A stretch of 64,000 nt of DNA from JAGOEY01 sp017997515 (lineage in GTDB: Bacteria > Pseudomonadota > Gammaproteobacteria > Burkholderiales > Burkholderiaceae_C), in the NCBI GenBank assembly GCA_026314275.1, contig CP111109.1, forward strand, positions 434,001 through 498,000, written 5' to 3'. This document shows, one piece after another, positions 16,495-25,022 of the stretch. How positions within the stretch are numbered: position 1 is the stretch's first letter; each line of letters begins with the position of its first letter. The position numbers and the translations under genes are program-made. The notes under the pieces were generated by a model. It saw only the letters and a program-made list of their open reading frames with translations. It had not been told where the DNA came from and did no database searches.

Positions 16495-16947
16495 TCAGGC
16501 AGTTTCGCCGTACACGGTGACGGTGATGTCCACCAGCACGTCGGTGTGCAGAGACACACCCACGGTGCTGTCGCCGATGACCTTGATCGGGCCATTGGGC
16601 AGGCGAACCTGCGACTTCACAACCTTGTAGCCTTGCTTGTTCAGCTCTTCAGCCACGTCAGCGTTGGTCACGGAGCCAAACAGGCGACCGTCCACACCGG
16701 CTTTTTGCGTCACTTTGATGGTTGAACCACCCAGTTTTTCGCCCAGAGCCTGGCATTCGGCCAGCTTGGCTGCAGCAGCCTTTTCGAGTTCGGCGCGCTT
16801 GGCTTCAAACTCTTTCTTGTTGTTTTCCGTGGCGCGGCGGGCGCGGCCTTGGGGGATCAGGAAGTTACGGGCGTAACCGTCCTTGACCTTGACGATTTCA
16901 CCGAGGTTGCCGAGGTTTACAACCTTGTCGAGCAGGATGATTTGCAT
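16495..16947 (-). CDS. rplI: 50S ribosomal protein L9
   Basis: L9 binds 23S rRNA near the L1 stalk. It has 150 residues, normal length. The N-terminal domain start MQIILLDKVVNLGNLGEIVKV and the KDGYARNFLIPQGRA block are fully conserved; a long helix (about 42-75) links to the C-terminal domain ending VTVYGETA. It is the last gene of rpsF-priB-rpsR-rplI, 11 bp after rpsR. Confidence 0.98.
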   Translation of the reverse strand: MQIILLDKVVNLGNLGEIVKVKDGYARNFLIPQGRARRATENNKKEFEAKRAELEKAAAAKLAECQALGEKLGGSTIKVTQKAGVDGRLFGSVTNADVAEELNKQGYKVVKSQVRLPNGPIKVIGDSTVGVSLHTDVLVDITVTVYGETA

Positions 16948-16958
16948 GTTCGTGCTCC

Positions 16959-17240
16959 TTAGATGCGGTGCTGGTCGCTGTAAGGCACCAGTGCCAGGAA
17001 GCGCGCGCGCTTGATGGCGGTGTTCAGCTGACGTTGGTAAATGGCGCGGGTGCCGGTCAGGCGTGCGGGAATGATCTTGCCGTTTTCGGCGATGAAATCA
17101 CGCAGGGTGTCCACGTCTTTGTAGTCGATCTCTTCGACACCGGTCACCGTGAAGCGGCAAAAGCGCTTGCGCTTGAACAGCAGGGACTGGGTGTTGCGCT
17201 TTGGGCGCTTGTCTTTGTTGAACTTTTTGAATCCGGCCAT
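16959..17240 (-). CDS. rpsR: 30S ribosomal protein S18
   Basis: S18 pairs with S6 on the platform of the small subunit. It has 93 residues with the core CRFTVTGVEEIDYKDVDTLR and the basic end RQLNTAIKRARFLALVPY. An N-terminal lysine-rich extension (KKFNKDKRPKRNTQ) is usual in betaproteobacteria. It lies between priB (18 bp) and rplI (11 bp). Confidence 0.98.
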   Translation of the reverse strand: MAGFKKFNKDKRPKRNTQSLLFKRKRFCRFTVTGVEEIDYKDVDTLRDFIAENGKIIPARLTGTRAIYQRQLNTAIKRARFLALVPYSDQHRI

Positions 17241-17258
17241 GGTGGGCTCCTGGATAAA

Positions 17259-17546
17259 TTAATCTTGCTGAAACTCTTGGATATGGAGCACGACGTGCTT
17301 GCCATTGCGCGGAGTGGCTAAAAAGCCGGTGAACTTCCAGACACTGCCGATGGGCTGTTTGCCGATTCTCTCGGCCACTGCACCCAACGCCACCGCCTTC
17401 ACATCTACCTTGACCTGTCGCGTCTGGCCTGCTTCTTCAACCTGGGACTCACATTCGAGCCGCAAATCGAGGGCGGGTAATCCAGCGGGCGTGTAGCGCA
17501 AGGCGTTGGCCTCGGCGATACAGGCGGTCAAGATGACGTGGTTCAC
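17259..17546 (-). CDS. priB: primosomal replication protein N (PriB)
   Basis: PriB is a single-stranded-DNA-binding OB-fold dimer that joins PriA and DnaT in restarting stalled replication forks. It has 95 residues: an OB-fold start MNHVILTACIAEANALRYTPAG, then LDLRLECES and the strand GSVWKFTGFLA. It sits between rpsF and rpsR, the conserved place for this gene. Similarity to single-stranded-DNA-binding proteins is through the fold only. Confidence 0.95.
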   Translation of the reverse strand: MNHVILTACIAEANALRYTPAGLPALDLRLECESQVEEAGQTRQVKVDVKAVALGAVAERIGKQPIGSVWKFTGFLATPRNGKHVVLHIQEFQQD

Positions 17547-17564
17547 AACTCCTTGTGCAGGCTC

Positions 17565-17969
17565 TTAGTCGCGGTCGCGGCTAGGACGCTCGCCGCGTTC
17601 GCCGGTAGCGGCGTATTCGGCTTGGCTGGCCTTGCGGGCTTCTTCGCGCTCGACGGTCTTCATCATCGAAGATGGACCGGTGTCGGCCTTCTTCTTCTGA
17701 ACCGTCAGGTGGCGCAGCACGGCGTCGTTGAACTTGAACGCGTGTTCCAGTTCAGCCATCACAGCCTGGTCGGCTTCGATGTTGACACACAGGTAGTGGG
17801 CTTTGGCCAGCTTGTTGATCAGGTAAGCCAGTTGGCGGCGGCCCCAATCTTCAACACGGTGCACCTTGCCACCGCCAGCGGTGATCATGCCCTTGTAGCG
17901 CTCCAGCATGGCTGGAACTTGTTCGCTTTGATCCGGATGGATCAGCAAAATGATTTCGTAATGACGCAT
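17565..17969 (-). CDS. rpsF: 30S ribosomal protein S6
   Basis: S6 forms a heterodimer with S18 on 16S rRNA. It has 134 residues from the ATG at 17969, which gives the universal start MRHYEIILLIHPDQ; the frame is open upstream but without homology. Conserved blocks: RVEDWGRRQLAYLINKLAKAHY and the strand around FNDAVLRHLTV. The acidic/basic tail (about 108-134, ending in Arg/Asp repeats) is typical. First gene of its operon with a strong promoter just upstream. Confidence 0.98.
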   Translation of the reverse strand: MRHYEIILLIHPDQSEQVPAMLERYKGMITAGGGKVHRVEDWGRRQLAYLINKLAKAHYLCVNIEADQAVMAELEHAFKFNDAVLRHLTVQKKKADTGPSSMMKTVEREEARKASQAEYAATGERGERPSRDRD

Positions 17970-18033
17970 GAATACTCCTTGTGGAAAAAGTCGCCCGCTG
18001 CGTCTGTAGCAGTACGACAAGGCAAAGCCGTAG

Positions 18034-18062
18034 ATTATAGCCCGGTTGTGGAAAGCTGTCAC
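18034..18062 (-). promoter_or_regulatory. sigma-70 promoter of rpsF-priB-rpsR-rplI
   Basis: On the minus strand GTGACA (5 of 6 to consensus) is followed by exactly 17 bases and a perfect TATAAT. It lies about 65 bases before the rpsF ATG, with an untranslated leader in which autoregulation by S6-S18 could act. Confidence 0.8.
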
Positions 18063-18183
18063 ACTCACGTGAAAAGCAGGCACCGGTACAGCACCAGCCC
18101 CTTTGATTTCACACAACCCGTCCCCATGTAGGCAGACATAAAGCCCTGCTGCAGCAGCCTTTCACAAAAAGCTGTAGCAGCCC

Positions 18184-18211
18184 CTTGAAAACCGGGGATG
18201 ATGCGCCACCT
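18184..18211 (+). promoter_or_regulatory. candidate heat-shock (RpoH) promoter of grpE
   Basis: CTTGAAA at 18184-18190 is a perfect sigma-32 -35 core. After 13 bases comes CGCCACCT at 18204-18211, a 5-of-7 match to CCCCATNT. The predicted transcript starts about 30 bases before the grpE ATG. The same spacing occurs before dnaK. Confidence 0.6.
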
Positions 18212-18247
18212 TTCGCGCGTTACATCCAAATTCACACCATTCCAAGC

Positions 18248-18802
18248 ATGTCCGATAACCAACAATCCGAAACCCAGCAGCAGCCCCATCCTGATGCCGA
18301 AGGCGTGGATGCCGGCTTCGCCACCACTGACGCAGAAGCCCTGGCCCAAGCGCAAGGCGAACTCGTCGCACTGCAGGCCAAATGCAACGACCTGGCCGAC
18401 CAGTACCTGCGCGCCAAGGCCGATGCCGAGAACGCGCGCCGCCGCGCCGAAGAAGAAGTCTCCAAAGCCCGCAAGTTCGGCGTGGAGAGTTTTGCCGAAA
18501 GCCTGCTGCCCGTGGCCGACAGCCTTGAAGCCGGGTTGGCCATCAAGGACGGCACGGTGCAGCAAATCCGCGAAGGTGCTGAAGCCACCCTGCGCCAGCT
18601 GACTGCTGCGCTGGAGCGCAACAAGGTGCTGGCCATCAACCCCGCTGCGGGCGAAGCCTTCAACCCCCATCAGCACCAGGCCATCAGCATGGTGCCTGCC
18701 GACCAGGACGCCAACACTGTTGTGAGCGTGCTGCAAAAGGGTTACTCCATTGCCGACCGCACGCTGCGCCCGGCCCTGGTGACAGTCGCCGCACCCAAAT
18801 AA
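18248..18802 (+). CDS. grpE: nucleotide exchange factor GrpE
   Basis: GrpE releases ADP from DnaK and so resets the chaperone cycle. It has 184 residues from the ATG at 18248. An acidic, Gln-rich tail leads into a long coiled coil (about 25-85, with LQAKCNDLADQYLRAKADAE) and a C-terminal beta domain with NPHQHQAISMVPADQDANTV and VLQKGYSIADRTLRPALVTV. Followed by dnaK after 98 bp. Expected to be heat-induced. Confidence 0.98.
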   Translation: MSDNQQSETQQQPHPDAEGVDAGFATTDAEALAQAQGELVALQAKCNDLADQYLRAKADAENARRRAEEEVSKARKFGVESFAESLLPVADSLEAGLAIKDGTVQQIREGAEATLRQLTAALERNKVLAINPAAGEAFNPHQHQAISMVPADQDANTVVSVLQKGYSIADRTLRPALVTVAAPK

Positions 18803-18834
18803 GCAAAAACAAAGGGAAAAGCTGCCACGGAGGG

Positions 18835-18862
18835 CTTGAAACTCCACAGCTTATCCACAACT
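18835..18862 (+). promoter_or_regulatory. candidate heat-shock (RpoH) promoter of dnaK, overlapping a DnaA-box match
   Basis: CTTGAAA at 18835-18841, 13 bases, then CCACAACT at 18855-18862 (5 of 7 to CCCCATNT). A perfect DnaA-box sequence TTATCCACA lies across the -10 region at 18851-18859. Confidence 0.55.
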
Positions 18863-18900
18863 CATCAACATCTAAATTTCACACATATCAGGAGTAAATC

Positions 18901-20832
18901 ATGGGAAGAATCATCGGCATTGACCTCGGCACCACCAACAGCTGCGTGTCCGTCATGGAAGGCAACACCACACGTGTGATCGAAAACTCGGAAGGTGCCC
19001 GCACCACGCCGTCGATCGTCGCGTACCAGGAAGACGGCGAAGTGCTGGTCGGCGCATCCGCCAAACGCCAGGCTGTCACCAACCCCAAGAACACGCTGTA
19101 CGCGATCAAGCGCCTGATCGGTCGCAAGTTCACTGAAAAAGAAGTGCAAAAGGACATCGACCTGATGCCCTACAAGATCGTGGCAGCCGACAACGGCGAC
19201 GCCTGGGTCGAAGTGCGTGGCAACAAGATCTCTGCCCAGCAAGTGTCTGCCGACATCCTGCGCAAGATGAAGAAGACCGCCGAAGACTACCTGGGCGAGC
19301 CCGTGACCGAAGCCGTCATCACCGTGCCAGCGTACTTCAACGACGCACAGCGCCAAGCCACCAAGGACGCTGGCCGTATCGCCGGTCTGGACGTGAAGCG
19401 CATCATCAACGAACCCACCGCAGCTGCCCTGGCTTTTGGCCTGGACAAACACGACAAGGGTGACCGCAAGATCGCGGTGTATGACCTGGGTGGCGGCACG
19501 TTCGACGTGTCCATCATCGAAATCGCCGACGTCGATGGCGAAAAACAATTCGAAGTGTTGTCCACCAACGGTGACACCTTCCTGGGTGGTGAAGACTTCG
19601 ACCAGCGCATCATTGACTACATCATCACCGAGTTCAAGAAGGAATCCGGCGTTGATCTGTCCAAGGACGTGTTGGCCCTGCAGCGCCTGAAAGAAGCCGC
19701 TGAAAAGGCCAAGATCGAACTGTCGAATGGCGCTGCCACCGACATCAACCTGCCTTACGTTACTGCCGACGCATCGGGCCCGAAGCACCTGAACATCAAG
19801 CTCAGCCGCGCCAAGCTCGAAGCCCTGGTGGACGAGCTGATCGAACGCACCATTGCACCTTGCCGCACCGCGATCAAGGACGCAGGCATCAGCGTGAGCG
19901 ACATCAACGACGTGATCCTGGTCGGCGGTATGACCCGTATGCCCAAGGTGCAGGACAAGGTCAAGGAATTCTTCGGCAAGGAACCCCGCAAGGACGTGAA
20001 CCCTGACGAAGCCGTGGCTGTGGGTGCCGCCATCCAAGGCCAGGTGCTGAGTGGCGACCGCAAGGACGTGCTGCTGCTGGACGTGACCCCGCTGTCGCTC
20101 GGTATCGAGACGATGGGTGGCGTGATGACCAAGATGATCACGAAGAACACCACGATCCCGACCAAGTTTGCACAGACCTTCTCGACCGCGGAAGACAACC
20201 AGCCTGCCGTGACGATCAAGGTCTTCCAGGGTGAGCGCGAAATCGCCTCGGGCAACAAGCTGCTGGGTGAATTCAACCTTGAAGGCATCCCACCGGCATC
20301 GCGTGGCACGCCACAGATCGAAGTGTCGTTCGACATCGACGCCAACGGCATCTTGCACGTTGGCGCCAAGGACAAGGGCACCGGCAAGGAAAACAAGATC
20401 ACCATCAAGGCGAACTCGGGCCTGTCCGAAGCCGAGATCCAGCAAATGGTCAAGGACGCTGAAGTCAACGCGGCCGACGACAAGAAGAAGCTGGAGCTGG
20501 TGCAGGCCCGCAACCAGGCCGAAGCCATGGTCCACAGCGTGAAGAAGTCGCTGGGTGAACACGGTGCCAGCCTCGAAGCCGCCGAGAAGGAAGCCATTGA
20601 AGCCGCCATCAAGGACGTGGAAGAAGCCCTGAAGGCCGAAGACAAGGACGCGATCGAAGCCAAGACCGCCACCCTGATGACCGCAAGCCAGAAGCTGGGC
20701 GAAAAGATGTACGCCGAGTCGCAAGCTGCTGCCGCAGCAGCCGGTGGTGCCGCTGCAGGCCCTGACGCAACAAGCGCCCCCGCAGACGACAACGTGGTCG
20801 ACGCCGAAGTCAAGGAAGTCAAGAAGGACTGA
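18901..20832 (+). CDS. dnaK: molecular chaperone DnaK (Hsp70)
   Basis: This is the ATP-dependent chaperone for nascent and stress-unfolded proteins. It has 643 residues. The nucleotide-binding domain starts IIGIDLGTTNSCVSVMEG and contains YDLGGGTFDVSIIE and VGGMTRMPKVQ. The linker VLLLDVTPLSLGIET leads to the substrate-binding domain and helical lid, then an Ala/Gly-rich tail ending in a Lys/Glu-rich segment (EVKEVKKD in place of the usual EEVKD). An AGGAG ribosome-binding site precedes the ATG by 8 bases. Flanked by grpE and dnaJ. Confidence 0.99.
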   Translation: MGRIIGIDLGTTNSCVSVMEGNTTRVIENSEGARTTPSIVAYQEDGEVLVGASAKRQAVTNPKNTLYAIKRLIGRKFTEKEVQKDIDLMPYKIVAADNGDAWVEVRGNKISAQQVSADILRKMKKTAEDYLGEPVTEAVITVPAYFNDAQRQATKDAGRIAGLDVKRIINEPTAAALAFGLDKHDKGDRKIAVYDLGGGTFDVSIIEIADVDGEKQFEVLSTNGDTFLGGEDFDQRIIDYIITEFKKESGVDLSKDVLALQRLKEAAEKAKIELSNGAATDINLPYVTADASGPKHLNIKLSRAKLEALVDELIERTIAPCRTAIKDAGISVSDINDVILVGGMTRMPKVQDKVKEFFGKEPRKDVNPDEAVAVGAAIQGQVLSGDRKDVLLLDVTPLSLGIETMGGVMTKMITKNTTIPTKFAQTFSTAEDNQPAVTIKVFQGEREIASGNKLLGEFNLEGIPPASRGTPQIEVSFDIDANGILHVGAKDKGTGKENKITIKANSGLSEAEIQQMVKDAEVNAADDKKKLELVQARNQAEAMVHSVKKSLGEHGASLEAAEKEAIEAAIKDVEEALKAEDKDAIEAKTATLMTASQKLGEKMYAESQAAAAAAGGAAAGPDATSAPADDNVVDAEVKEVKKD

Positions 20833-20840
20833 TTACCGGT

Positions 20841-20932
20841 CACCCCCAGGCTTCGCTGCGCTCTCGCCAACCCCCTTGCAGGGGGCGACACCAACGGCCT
20901 GGCAAAGCCAGTTCCGTGGTGTCCGCTGGAAG
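20841..20932 (+). repeat. type-B double-hairpin repeat copy 2, after dnaK stop
   Basis: It begins nine bases after the dnaK stop: CACCCCCAGGCTTCG, then the hairpin CCCCCTTGCAGGGGG (20871-20885), then CCTGGCAAAGCCAG (stem CTGGC/GCCAG, loop AAA) and TTCCGTGGTGTC. No T-run follows, so it is not a classic intrinsic terminator. Confidence 0.8.
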
Positions 20933-20968
20933 GTGCAGAGCACGCCGCATAGACTGGTTAAACCGCCG

Positions 20969-21009
20969 CGCAGGGCTTCCCCAGAAGTCCCGCGCGGCGT
21001 TTGTGCTGA
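20969..21009 (+). terminator. possible hairpin between dnaK and dnaJ
   Basis: CCGCCGCGC is matched by CGCGCGGCG about 20 bases later with extra pairing inside, followed by only three Ts. It may slow or end part of dnaK transcription ahead of dnaJ. It may equally be an RNA-stability stem. Confidence 0.4.
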
Positions 21010-21030
21010 ACCACAAGCTGAGAACAGAAC

Positions 21031-22164
21031 ATGGCAAAACGAGATTACTACGAGGTGTTGGGCGTGCCCAAAAACGCCTCGGACGAAGAGATCAAGAAGT
21101 CTTATCGCAAGCTGGCGATGAAGCACCACCCCGACCGCAACCAGGGTGACGCGGCCAAGGCGGCGGAAGAGCGCTTCAAGGAAGCCAAAGAAGCGTACGA
21201 AATGCTGTCGGACGCGGACAAACGCGCCGCCTACGACCAGCACGGCCACGCAGGTGTAGACCCCAACATGCGCGGCCCCGGCGGCGCAGGTGGCAGCAGT
21301 TTTGCGGATGCATTTGGCGATATTTTTGGCGACATGTTTAACGGCCAGCAAGGCGGCCGTGGACGGGGTGGACGCCAGGTGTTCCGTGGCAGCGACCTGA
21401 GCTACGCCATGGAAATCACGCTGGAAGAAGCCGCCAACGGCAAGGATGCGCAGATCCGCATCCCCAGCTGGGACGAGTGTGAAACCTGCCACGGCTCGGG
21501 CGCCAAGGCCGGCACCAAACCTATCACCTGCACCACCTGCCACGGGCAAGGTGCCGTGCAGATGCGCCAGGGTTTCTTCAGCGTGCAGCAGACCTGCCCC
21601 CAGTGCCACGGCACCGGCAAGATCATCCCCGACCCCTGCACCACCTGCCACGGCCAGGGCAAGATCAAGAAGCAGAAGACGCTGGAAGTGAAGATTCCTG
21701 CAGGCATCGACGACGGCATGCGTATTCGCAGCGTGGGCAATGGCGAGCCAGGCACCAACGGCGGCCCACCGGGCGATCTGTACATCGAAATCCGCCTGAA
21801 GAAACACGACATCTTCGAGCGTGATGGCGACGACATCCACTGCTCGGTGCCTATCGGTTTTGTGACTGCTGCACTGGGCGGCGAAATCGAAGTGCCCACA
21901 CTCGCCGGCAAAGCCGCCATCGACATCCCCGAAGGCACCCAAACCGGCAAGCAGTTCCGCCTGCGCGGCAAGGGCATCAAGGGTGTGCGCGGCAGTTACC
22001 CCGGCGACCTGTACTGCCACATCACGGTGGAGACACCCGTCAAACTCACCGAGCACCAGCGCAAGCTGCTCAAGGAGCTGGACGAGTCGTTCAAAAAGGG
22101 CGGCAGCAAACACTCACCCAACGGTGACAGCTGGACCGACCGATTGAAGAACCTGTTCAGCTGA
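21031..22164 (+). CDS. dnaJ: molecular chaperone DnaJ (Hsp40)
   Basis: DnaJ delivers substrates to DnaK and stimulates its ATPase. It has 377 residues: a J domain (1-70) with the HPD motif in KHHPDRNQGD, a Gly/Phe-rich linker, a zinc-binding domain with four CxxCxGxG repeats (CETCHGSG, CTTCHGQG, CPQCHGTG, CTTCHGQG), and the C-terminal substrate-binding domains. A complete class A DnaJ. It ends at a strong terminator. Confidence 0.99.
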   Translation: MAKRDYYEVLGVPKNASDEEIKKSYRKLAMKHHPDRNQGDAAKAAEERFKEAKEAYEMLSDADKRAAYDQHGHAGVDPNMRGPGGAGGSSFADAFGDIFGDMFNGQQGGRGRGGRQVFRGSDLSYAMEITLEEAANGKDAQIRIPSWDECETCHGSGAKAGTKPITCTTCHGQGAVQMRQGFFSVQQTCPQCHGTGKIIPDPCTTCHGQGKIKKQKTLEVKIPAGIDDGMRIRSVGNGEPGTNGGPPGDLYIEIRLKKHDIFERDGDDIHCSVPIGFVTAALGGEIEVPTLAGKAAIDIPEGTQTGKQFRLRGKGIKGVRGSYPGDLYCHITVETPVKLTEHQRKLLKELDESFKKGGSKHSPNGDSWTDRLKNLFS

Positions 22165-22180
22165 TCCACCAGCACACCCA

Positions 22181-22212
22181 AGCCCGCCTCTGATCCGGCG
22201 GGCTTTTTTTTG
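22181..22212 (+). terminator. intrinsic terminator after dnaJ
   Basis: AGCCCGCC (22181-22188) pairs with GGCGGGCT (22197-22204), followed by a run of seven or more Ts. It closes the grpE-dnaK-dnaJ region. Confidence 0.92.
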
Positions 22213-22234
22213 CGTACGGGCAGCGTGAGCGCCC

Positions 22235-22308
22235 ATCAAATCAAAATTGATAGCTGCTTGCGCAAACTACGCAAGCGCAAAAGGCCAATTTGATGCATAA
22301 ATTCAGCT
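22235..22308 (-). repeat. type-A short interspersed repeat copy 5
   Basis: This lies in the gap between dnaJ and the LysR gene. It reads AAAATTGATAGCTGCTTGCGC, then ACGCAAGCGC, ending AATTTGATGCA; both ends are near palindromes (CATCAAAT...ATTTGATG). Confidence 0.7.
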
Positions 22309-22428
22309 ATTCAGACCCCGCTGCGCCGCGCTCGCCCGGCACGCCCCCCATCTCCATTGGCGATGACAAGTCTTGGTAAGCCATAGGAAAATAACAAACC
22401 TTCTCCAATCGAGAAGCAAAAACACCCC

Positions 22429-23373
22429 ATGAAAACCACCGAGCGCAACTTTGCGCGCCGCCTTGACCTCACCTCACTGCAGCTGTTTGTGGCGGTGTGT
22501 GAGCTGGGCAGCATCGGCCGGGCGGCGGAGCGGGAATTTATCGCGGCGTCGGCGGTCAGCAAACGGCTGGCCGACCTGGAAACCGCCGTCGACACCCAGC
22601 TGCTCTACCGCCACAACCGGGGCGTGACCCTGACCCCGGCCGGGGAGAGCCTGCTGCACCACGCCCGCGCCGTGTTGTTCGGGCTGGAGAAGATGCAGGG
22701 TGAGCTGAGTGAATACGCCGACGGCGTGCGCGGCCATGTACGCATCCACGCCAACATCTCGGCCATCGTGCAGTTCCTGCCCGAAGACCTGGGCGCGTTT
22801 GTGCGCACCCACGGCCAGGTGAAGATCGACCTGGAAGAACACCTGAGCCACCAGGTGGTGCACGCCGTGCGTGAGGGCGCCACCGACATCGGCATTTGCC
22901 ACACCGCAGCCGACAGCACCGAGGGTGACATCTTGCCCAGCCGCCCCTACCGCGAAGACAATTTAGTGCTTGTTGTGCCGCAAGCGCACAGCCTGCCTTC
23001 GGATACCGCTATCTTTTTTGAAGAAGCACTGGCCTACGACATGATTGGTTTACATGCCAACAGCAGCATTGGCGTGGCCATGCAGCGCGCCGCCGCACGC
23101 AACGGCCAGCCGCTCAAGCTGCGTATGCAGGTGACCGGGCTGGACGCCATGTGCCGCATGATCGACAACGGCCTGGGCATTGGCCTGCTGCCCGACCGCG
23201 CCTTTGCGCTGATGCAGGGCGTGGGCCATCTGCGCGCCATTGGCCTGCAAGACGACTGGGCCCGGCGCACGCTGCGCATCGTCGCCCGCGACTTCGACGC
23301 CCTGCCCGTCACCGCCCGTTTGCTGGTGGACCACCTGACCCGCAGCAGCGAACCCACCCCATCGAACACCTAA
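22429..23373 (+). CDS. LysR-family transcriptional regulator upstream of leuC
   Basis: This is a 314-residue LysR regulator. The helix-turn-helix lies in about residues 12-70 (LTSLQLFVAVCELGSIGRAA and SAVSKRLADLETAV). The C-terminal half is a substrate-binding-like effector domain with GLGIGLLPDRAFALM. Unlike most LysR genes it is not divergent: it points into leuC 32 bases downstream. A regulator in this place is common ahead of leuCDB in related bacteria, so control of leucine synthesis is possible, but no ligand can be inferred and it might regulate something else. Confidence 0.92.
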   Translation: MKTTERNFARRLDLTSLQLFVAVCELGSIGRAAEREFIAASAVSKRLADLETAVDTQLLYRHNRGVTLTPAGESLLHHARAVLFGLEKMQGELSEYADGVRGHVRIHANISAIVQFLPEDLGAFVRTHGQVKIDLEEHLSHQVVHAVREGATDIGICHTAADSTEGDILPSRPYREDNLVLVVPQAHSLPSDTAIFFEEALAYDMIGLHANSSIGVAMQRAAARNGQPLKLRMQVTGLDAMCRMIDNGLGIGLLPDRAFALMQGVGHLRAIGLQDDWARRTLRIVARDFDALPVTARLLVDHLTRSSEPTPSNT

Positions 23374-23405
23374 AATTGCCCACCCCACGAGAAAGCGAAA
23401 ACACC

Positions 23406-24857
23406 ATGGCACGCACGCTCTACGACAAGATCTGGGACGAACACGTCGTCCACACCGAAGAAGATGGCACCTCCATCCTCTACATCGACCGCCATCTGGT
23501 GCACGAAGTCACCAGCCCGCAAGCCTTTGAAGGCCTGCGCCAGGCGGGCCGCAAGGTGTGGCGCATCAGCTCCATCGTCGCCACCGCCGACCACAACACG
23601 CCCACCACCGGCTGGGAGCTGGGCTACGACGGCATTACCGATCCGATCAGCAAGGAACAGATCACCACGCTGAACGACAACATCCGCGAGTCGGGCGCTG
23701 CGGCGTTTTTCCCGTTCATGTCCAAACGCCAGGGCATCGTTCACGTCATTGGCCCTGAAAACGGTGCCACCCTGCCGGGCATGACCGTGGTCTGCGGCGA
23801 CAGCCACACCTCGACCCACGGCGCATTCGGCGCACTCGCCCACGGCATTGGCACCAGCGAGGTGGAACACGTCATGGCGACGCAAACCCTGCTGGCCAAA
23901 AAGGCCAAGAACATGCTCATCCAGGTGGACGGCCAGGTCGCACCGGGCGTGACTGCCAAGGACATCGTGCTGGCCATCATCGGCAAGATCGGCACAGCAG
24001 GCGGCACCGGCTACACCATTGAATTTGCAGGCGCGGCCATCCGTGCGCTGTCGGTGGAGGGCCGCATGACGGTCTGCAACATGGCCATTGAGGGCGGCGC
24101 CCGCGCTGGCCTGGTGGCGGTGGACGACAAAACCATCGACTACCTCAAGGGCCGCCTGCTGGCCCCCGGCACCGACGCCGTCACGGGCCGGTTTGTCGGT
24201 GGTGCCGAATGGGATCAGGCCGTGGCCTACTGGAAGACGCTGCAGTCAGACGCGGGTGCCACGTTCGACGCAGTGGTCTCGCTGGATGCCGCGCAGATCG
24301 TGCCGCAGGTCACCTGGGGCACTTCGCCTGAAATGGTGCTGGGTGTTGACGCCCGCGTGCCCGACCCCGAGAAGGAAAAAGACGCCAACAAACGCGGCGC
24401 CATCGAACGCGCGCTGACCTACATGAACCTGGAGCCCGGCAAGGCGCTGAACGACATCTTCGTGGACAAGATCTTCATCGGCTCGTGCACCAACAGCCGC
24501 ATCGAAGACATGCGCGAAGCCGCCGCCGTGGTCAAGAAGCTGGGCCAGAAGGTCGCCAAGAACGTCAAGCTGGCGCTCGTGGTGCCCGGCTCCGGCCTGG
24601 TGAAAGAACAAGCCGAGCGTGAAGGCCTGGACGTGATCTTCAAAGCCGCAGGTTTTGAGTGGCGCGAGCCCGGCTGCAGCATGTGCCTGGCCATGAACGC
24701 CGACCGCCTGGAGCCCGGCGAACGTTGCGCCAGCACCAGCAACCGCAACTTCGAAGGCCGCCAGGGTGCCGGTGGCCGCACCCACCTGGTCAGCCCGGCC
24801 ATGGCCGCCGCTGCCGCAGTGCACGGCCACTTCGTTGACATACGCACGATCGCATAA
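23406..24857 (+). CDS. leuC: 3-isopropylmalate dehydratase large subunit
   Basis: This is the [4Fe-4S] subunit of isopropylmalate isomerase, which with LeuD turns 2-isopropylmalate into 3-isopropylmalate. It has 483 residues from the ATG at 23406. Conserved blocks: DHNTPTT, CGDSHTSTHGAFG, and the cluster ligands in IGSCTNSR and PGCSMCLAMN. The frame is open earlier over the LysR gene, but homology starts at MARTLYDKIWDEHVV. It is followed by a small lipoprotein gene and then leuD. Confidence 0.98.
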   Translation: MARTLYDKIWDEHVVHTEEDGTSILYIDRHLVHEVTSPQAFEGLRQAGRKVWRISSIVATADHNTPTTGWELGYDGITDPISKEQITTLNDNIRESGAAAFFPFMSKRQGIVHVIGPENGATLPGMTVVCGDSHTSTHGAFGALAHGIGTSEVEHVMATQTLLAKKAKNMLIQVDGQVAPGVTAKDIVLAIIGKIGTAGGTGYTIEFAGAAIRALSVEGRMTVCNMAIEGGARAGLVAVDDKTIDYLKGRLLAPGTDAVTGRFVGGAEWDQAVAYWKTLQSDAGATFDAVVSLDAAQIVPQVTWGTSPEMVLGVDARVPDPEKEKDANKRGAIERALTYMNLEPGKALNDIFVDKIFIGSCTNSRIEDMREAAAVVKKLGQKVAKNVKLALVVPGSGLVKEQAEREGLDVIFKAAGFEWREPGCSMCLAMNADRLEPGERCASTSNRNFEGRQGAGGRTHLVSPAMAAAAAVHGHFVDIRTIA

Positions 24858-24877
24858 AAGCCTGAAAGAGATTCGCC

Positions 24878-25003
24878 ATGAAACAGATCGCTTCCCTCAT
24901 CGCCGTGTCCCTCGTTTTTCTGCTGGCTGGCTGCAACACCGTTAAAGGTGTGGGCCAGGACATCGGCAAAGCCGGTAACGCCATCGAGCGCGCGGCCAAG
25001 TAA
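24878..25003 (+). CDS. entericidin A/B family lipoprotein
   Basis: This is a 41-residue small lipoprotein. A short basic start (MKQIASLIAVSLVFLLAGC) gives a signal peptide with lipobox LAGC at residues 16-19, then NTVKGVGQDIGKAGNAIE, the classic entericidin core. In E. coli the two entericidins are proposed as an antidote/toxin pair; here there is only one copy, inside the leuC-leuD gap (20 bases after leuC, 19 before leuD). It is probably co-transcribed with leucine genes. The role in this setting is unknown. Confidence 0.88.
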   Translation: MKQIASLIAVSLVFLLAGCNTVKGVGQDIGKAGNAIERAAK

Positions 25004-25022
25004 CCCATCAGGACACACGACC

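Noticed and set aside
18865..20724. A 619-codon open frame on the minus strand opposite dnaK
   Set aside because: dnaK is certain, and strong codon bias in one strand leaves the antisense frame open. No start signal or homology pattern.
22960..23020. Possible type-A repeat inside the LysR gene upstream of leuC
   Set aside because: Only scattered short matches (CGCAAGCGCA, GCTATC) in the wrong spacing; judged chance likeness.
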